NCBI RefSeq assembly: GCF_030145185.1
Contig: NZ_JAQYWB010000060.1
Coordinates: 1 to 35,737, forward strand
DNA: 35,737 nucleotides
Reading direction: 5' to 3'
From: Desulfoluna sp.
Lineage (GTDB): Bacteria; Desulfobacterota; Desulfobacteria; Desulfobacterales; Desulfolunaceae
This document shows, in pieces, positions 32,897-35,737 of this stretch; within the stretch, counting starts at the first letter, position 1; every line of letters begins with the position of its first letter. A model generated the notes under the pieces. That model was given only the letters and a program-made list of their open reading frames with translations. It ran no database searches and had not been told where the DNA came from. The translations under genes and the position numbers were made by a program.

Positions 32897-35363
32897 GGGT
32901 TCTCTCCCGTGAGGACAAAGGCAGGGGCACGGCCCGGCCGCTGGTAAGATCGTACTGAGTGCGGGTAATGAGTTCCTCTTTCATGGCCTCCGAAAGATCC
33001 CGAAAATAAGCAGAGTATCCAGACACACGCACAAGCATCTCTGGATCCAGCGAGGGGTTGTCCTTCACCGCCCGAAGCCGCTCGTAGGTCTGCACATTAA
33101 ACTGCACCTGAAGCCCCCCTTCGCGAAAATAGGCATCCACCATGCTTCCGAACCGATCCGTATAAACGCCGACATCCTCCCCGGCCAGAAGAGGCGAGTA
33201 TTTCATGTTCAGTGCTTCTCCTCCCGGAATGCACTCGCCAGAGAGACAGGCCACGTTACGAAAGGCTTCGGTAAGGCTTGGAGCGGCCTGGGAAGCCGGG
33301 GTAATCCCACTGGAAAAAGGCTCGTGGGCCTTGCGCCCGTTGGGCAACGCCCCGGCCAGCTGCCCCTGGCCGGCGTGGGTGGTCATCGTCCAGTAGGCGG
33401 GCCGATAGCGCCCTCCCCTGTAGTTGATGTGTTCTTGGTAAACATCGTAAATAAACCGCACAAGATTTTGTGCATTTTTCACAGCCACCGGGGCATCCGT
33501 GCCGAATCGAGGAATCCGATTGGCCAGCCAGAGGCGAAGGACCTCCTGACCCGGGAGCTCAAAATTATGCGTCATGGCGTCCACCATCTCAGCCATGGTC
33601 AATCGTTTCTCGTTGAAGACCCCATACTCGATGGCATTCAAGCTGTCGCATACATCTGGAAAGGCCACATGGCTTCCCCCAGAGGAGTTGTATCGCGCCC
33701 CCCCGAACACCAAATCCATCCCCTTCTCCATGGGTCCCTTAAAAAGCCCGGAGAGGAGTGGGCTGGGCAAAATTTCCTGATGGACATGCCCAAAGTGCTC
33801 GTTAAGCTCGATGGCTTGTTCGAGGAGCCACTTCAACTGGGTTTTAAACGCCTCCCAAAAGGCCTCAAAAGAAGTAAAGCTACAGGGATCTCCCGTCCGC
33901 GGTCCTATCTGCGCGTCAGCGGTCACCCCGCGTTTGCCGTCCTTTAATGTCATCTCCATGGCCGCCGCCAGATTAAACATAATGGAGGAGGAGGAGACGA
34001 AATCCCGCCCGGCACTGGCCAGCTCCACGCACCCCACAATGGCATAATCCCGGGCATCTGCCTCGATCACTCCCTGATTCATCAGGGTCTCGATGGCGGC
34101 CACGTCATTATGGAAAGCGGGAATCGCCTTGGTGTGGATGACCACTTCCGAGACCCGGTCCCGATACGCCCGGCTGTTTTTTTCCACATGGTACCGGGCA
34201 TTGACGCTGGGATCCCTCAGCCGCATCAGCTCGGTCACCTTTAAAAAAATGTAGGAAAGATCGTTCACGGCGTCTTCGCCATCACGTCCGACCCCCCCTA
34301 AGGTCACCGCCGGCGTCGACCCGGCTCCTCCCCAAAGCTTTTCGGCCGTCTCCGGCACCAGGTTGGTGTTGTCTGACAGTTTCAACCAGAGACAACAGCC
34401 GAGTTCCAGAGCCTCCTCCGGCGTGAGCCGCCCCTCTGCCACGTCGCGTCGGTACCAGGGATAAAGGATCTGGTCCAGCCGTCCGGGACTCATGGCCATG
34501 TTAATATTTTCGGCATGAATCCCCACCTGACAGAGCCAGAGACTGTTCACGGCCTCCCGAAAGGTCCGTGCCGGCTTGGAAGGAACCCGGGAGCAGATCT
34601 CGGCCATCTCCTGGTAATTTTTTTTGCGCAGGGGATCCGCCTCGGTCTCGGCCCGTTTTCCGGCGGCTTCGGAGAGGCGTGCGGCATAGGCGATGATCCC
34701 TGCCATGGCAATCTGAACCGCTCGATAGAAATCTTTTCCCATCGCATCAGCGGCACTCTTTTCCCGGTGGTTGGCTTCGGCAATAATATGGGACACCCCC
34801 TTTTCAAGGGCGGTCTCAAAATGGGGCACACAATGAGAAATGCACCCCGCCTTTCCATTCATATAAAAAACAATTTTTTCCATCAGCTGAAGGGAGAGGG
34901 GATTCTCAAATTTTTTCCGGGTCACTTCCAGGACGGTGCGATCCATCCAAAAGGGAAAAATTTCGAGATTGCAGCAGGCGGCATCCTCCCTGGAGAGCTT
35001 CTGAGGATTGATCTTCCGTTCACTGATTGTCTCCAGTTCCGGCCAGACCATCAGCCCCAGAAGTTCGGGGTAAAGGGGCGCCCCCAGCGCTTTGGAAGTG
35101 GTGGATCCGGCCAGAAGGTTGTCGTCAGGGAAATGGGGATCCCGGTGGCCGAGATAATGGTTCACCGCCCGCGCCCTGGAGACAATCATCGGCTCCCCAT
35201 TGGGCCTCAGATTCTTCATATAATCGGTGATCCAGCGGGCACGCTCGATACAGACCTCGGTCTCGCTTCTGAAATGAGCCTCTCGAAGGGAAAAAATTCG
35301 TGGCAGGGTCTCAAGGGTCACATGGGAAAAACCAGGATCCTTCAGGGGTAGTGTCTCAGACAT
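32883..35363 (-). CDS. Glycyl radical enzyme, substrate unknown
   Basis: An 826-aa member of the pyruvate formate-lyase superfamily. The glycyl radical site is RVSGYSAYF with Gly782, followed by the usual C-terminal tail to Leu-Thr-Arg. The thiyl site is VGCVELASAGRDF with Cys445 and Glu447; the Cys-x-Glu pair is typical of eliminase/decarboxylase members (glycerol dehydratase, choline lyase, HPAD) rather than PFL (Cys-Cys). Downstream sequence RGGRYRPAYWTMTTHAGQGQLAGALPNGRKA is also family-like, but the usual GTDxxGPTA motif is replaced by SQAAPSLTEAF. AGGAGG precedes the ATG. No activase (radical SAM) gene is in the window. Substrate cannot be assigned. Confidence 0.93.
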   Translation of the reverse strand: MSETLPLKDPGFSHVTLETLPRIFSLREAHFRSETEVCIERARWITDYMKNLRPNGEPMIVSRARAVNHYLGHRDPHFPDDNLLAGSTTSKALGAPLYPELLGLMVWPELETISERKINPQKLSREDAACCNLEIFPFWMDRTVLEVTRKKFENPLSLQLMEKIVFYMNGKAGCISHCVPHFETALEKGVSHIIAEANHREKSAADAMGKDFYRAVQIAMAGIIAYAARLSEAAGKRAETEADPLRKKNYQEMAEICSRVPSKPARTFREAVNSLWLCQVGIHAENINMAMSPGRLDQILYPWYRRDVAEGRLTPEEALELGCCLWLKLSDNTNLVPETAEKLWGGAGSTPAVTLGGVGRDGEDAVNDLSYIFLKVTELMRLRDPSVNARYHVEKNSRAYRDRVSEVVIHTKAIPAFHNDVAAIETLMNQGVIEADARDYAIVGCVELASAGRDFVSSSSIMFNLAAAMEMTLKDGKRGVTADAQIGPRTGDPCSFTSFEAFWEAFKTQLKWLLEQAIELNEHFGHVHQEILPSPLLSGLFKGPMEKGMDLVFGGARYNSSGGSHVAFPDVCDSLNAIEYGVFNEKRLTMAEMVDAMTHNFELPGQEVLRLWLANRIPRFGTDAPVAVKNAQNLVRFIYDVYQEHINYRGGRYRPAYWTMTTHAGQGQLAGALPNGRKAHEPFSSGITPASQAAPSLTEAFRNVACLSGECIPGGEALNMKYSPLLAGEDVGVYTDRFGSMVDAYFREGGLQVQFNVQTYERLRAVKDNPSLDPEMLVRVSGYSAYFRDLSEAMKEELITRTQYDLTSGRAVPLPLSSRERTHEFF

Positions 35364-35561
35364 AACACCTCCTGTTCAACGACATGGCGGCAGCAGTATT
35401 TCTCGCCCATCACAGCAAAAGATAACACACCTTATTTATACCATATCGCGCCGATTATCAACTGCGAATCAAGCCAGTCATCAAGCGCGAAAAGGATCAA
35501 CCACGTTGTCGTAAAAGAGAGGGGCTGGAAAAAAATCGTAAGGTGGGCGATTTCTTCAAAC

Positions 35562-35596
35562 AAAAAAGGCGCGTCTTCCTGCATGGAAGACGCGCC
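35562..35596 (-). terminator. Strong intrinsic terminator for a gene to the right of the window
   Basis: A perfect 12-bp stem GGCGCGTCTTCC/GGAAGACGCGCC (35568-35579 and 35585-35596) is followed on the minus strand by six T residues. It lies directly against MITE copy 6, so a minus-strand transcript from beyond the window would cross the MITE before terminating. Confidence 0.88.
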
Positions 35597-35599
35597 TAA

Positions 35600-35737
35600 C
35601 CCGGATATTTCACGAGTTGGGTGCGCTCATATGCAAGGCATCAGAGCTGAAGATGTAGTGGTTTACCTCAAAGCTCTGATAACGCGGCAGATGAGTGCAC
35701 CCGGCTCGCCCGAAGGGTGAGAAAATCAGACAGAATA
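35600..35737 (+). repeat. MITE-like element, copy cut by the right window end
   Basis: It starts with TA-A-CCCGGATATTTCACGA and continues through the long hairpin to the window end. From 35614 it matches copy 1 (positions 1-124) with one difference. It has the same orientation as copy 1, so the window is bracketed by near-identical direct repeats. Confidence 0.88.

Overview
The window looks like a chromosomal segment of a GC-rich (high-50s % by eye) anaerobic proteobacterium. A sulfate-reducer-type Desulfobacterota (old Deltaproteobacteria) is the best guess. This rests on gene content: a glycyl radical enzyme, bacteriohemerythrins, a DsrE-family protein, a FliK-like/FlhB-tail pair, a true bacterial phosphagen (arginine-type) kinase, and a PAS/LuxR regulator. 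No rRNA or marker gene is present, so the taxonomy is inference. No phage, plasmid, CRISPR, tRNA or complete IS was seen.

Layout. 0.2-1.5 kb (-): flagellar FliK-like protein and a stand-alone FlhB-tail protein. 1.8-4.1 kb (-): two tandem LysE-family exporters and an exported protein of unknown function. 4.5-7.1 kb (+): a nucleoside hydrolase, then an alanine-type aminotransferase. The aminotransferase is preceded by a promoter, a 24-codon leader peptide with five consecutive Ala codons, and an intrinsic terminator with a competing antiterminator: an apparently complete alanine attenuator. 7.1-10.7 kb (-): a polar amino acid ABC uptake cluster (two permeases and a binding protein, no ATPase), interrupted by a 180-bp tandem repeat and a MITE. 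11.1-14.3 kb (+): PAS-PAS-LuxR regulator and FadL-type porin. 14.9-15.8 kb: MarR regulator and DsrE-family protein. 15.8-17.1 kb: gene-poor, with a broken methyltransferase. 17.1-20.0 kb (+): acyl-CoA synthetase and a YkgJ-type Cys-cluster protein. 20.0-21.2 kb (-): a second aminotransferase. 21.5-25.5 kb (+): arginine-kinase-like phosphagen kinase overlapping an MFS transporter, then a lipoprotein superoxide dismutase and two bacteriohemerythrins. 25.5-29.5 kb (-): thiBPQ thiamine transporter under a TPP riboswitch. 29.8-32.2 kb (+): hybrid sensor kinase. 32.5-35.4 kb (-): glycyl radical enzyme overlapping an SCP2-like gene.

A 245-bp non-coding element with 16-bp terminal inverted repeats and TA flanks (MITE-like, IS630/Tc1-type signature) occurs at least six times: two complete copies (9581-9825, 14315-14559), two copies cut by the window ends (1-231 and 35600-35737), and two shortened derivatives (32317-32461 and about 7109-7143). 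Three copies sit exactly on the TA of a gene's stop codon. A second, REP-like GC-rich palindrome family is scattered between genes and also lies inside the 180-bp tandem repeat.

The two observations I rate highest are the alanine-codon attenuator upstream of the aminotransferase and the stop-codon-associated MITE family. The phosphagen kinase/MFS pair and the glycyl radical enzyme/SCP2-like pair are the most interesting protein-level leads.
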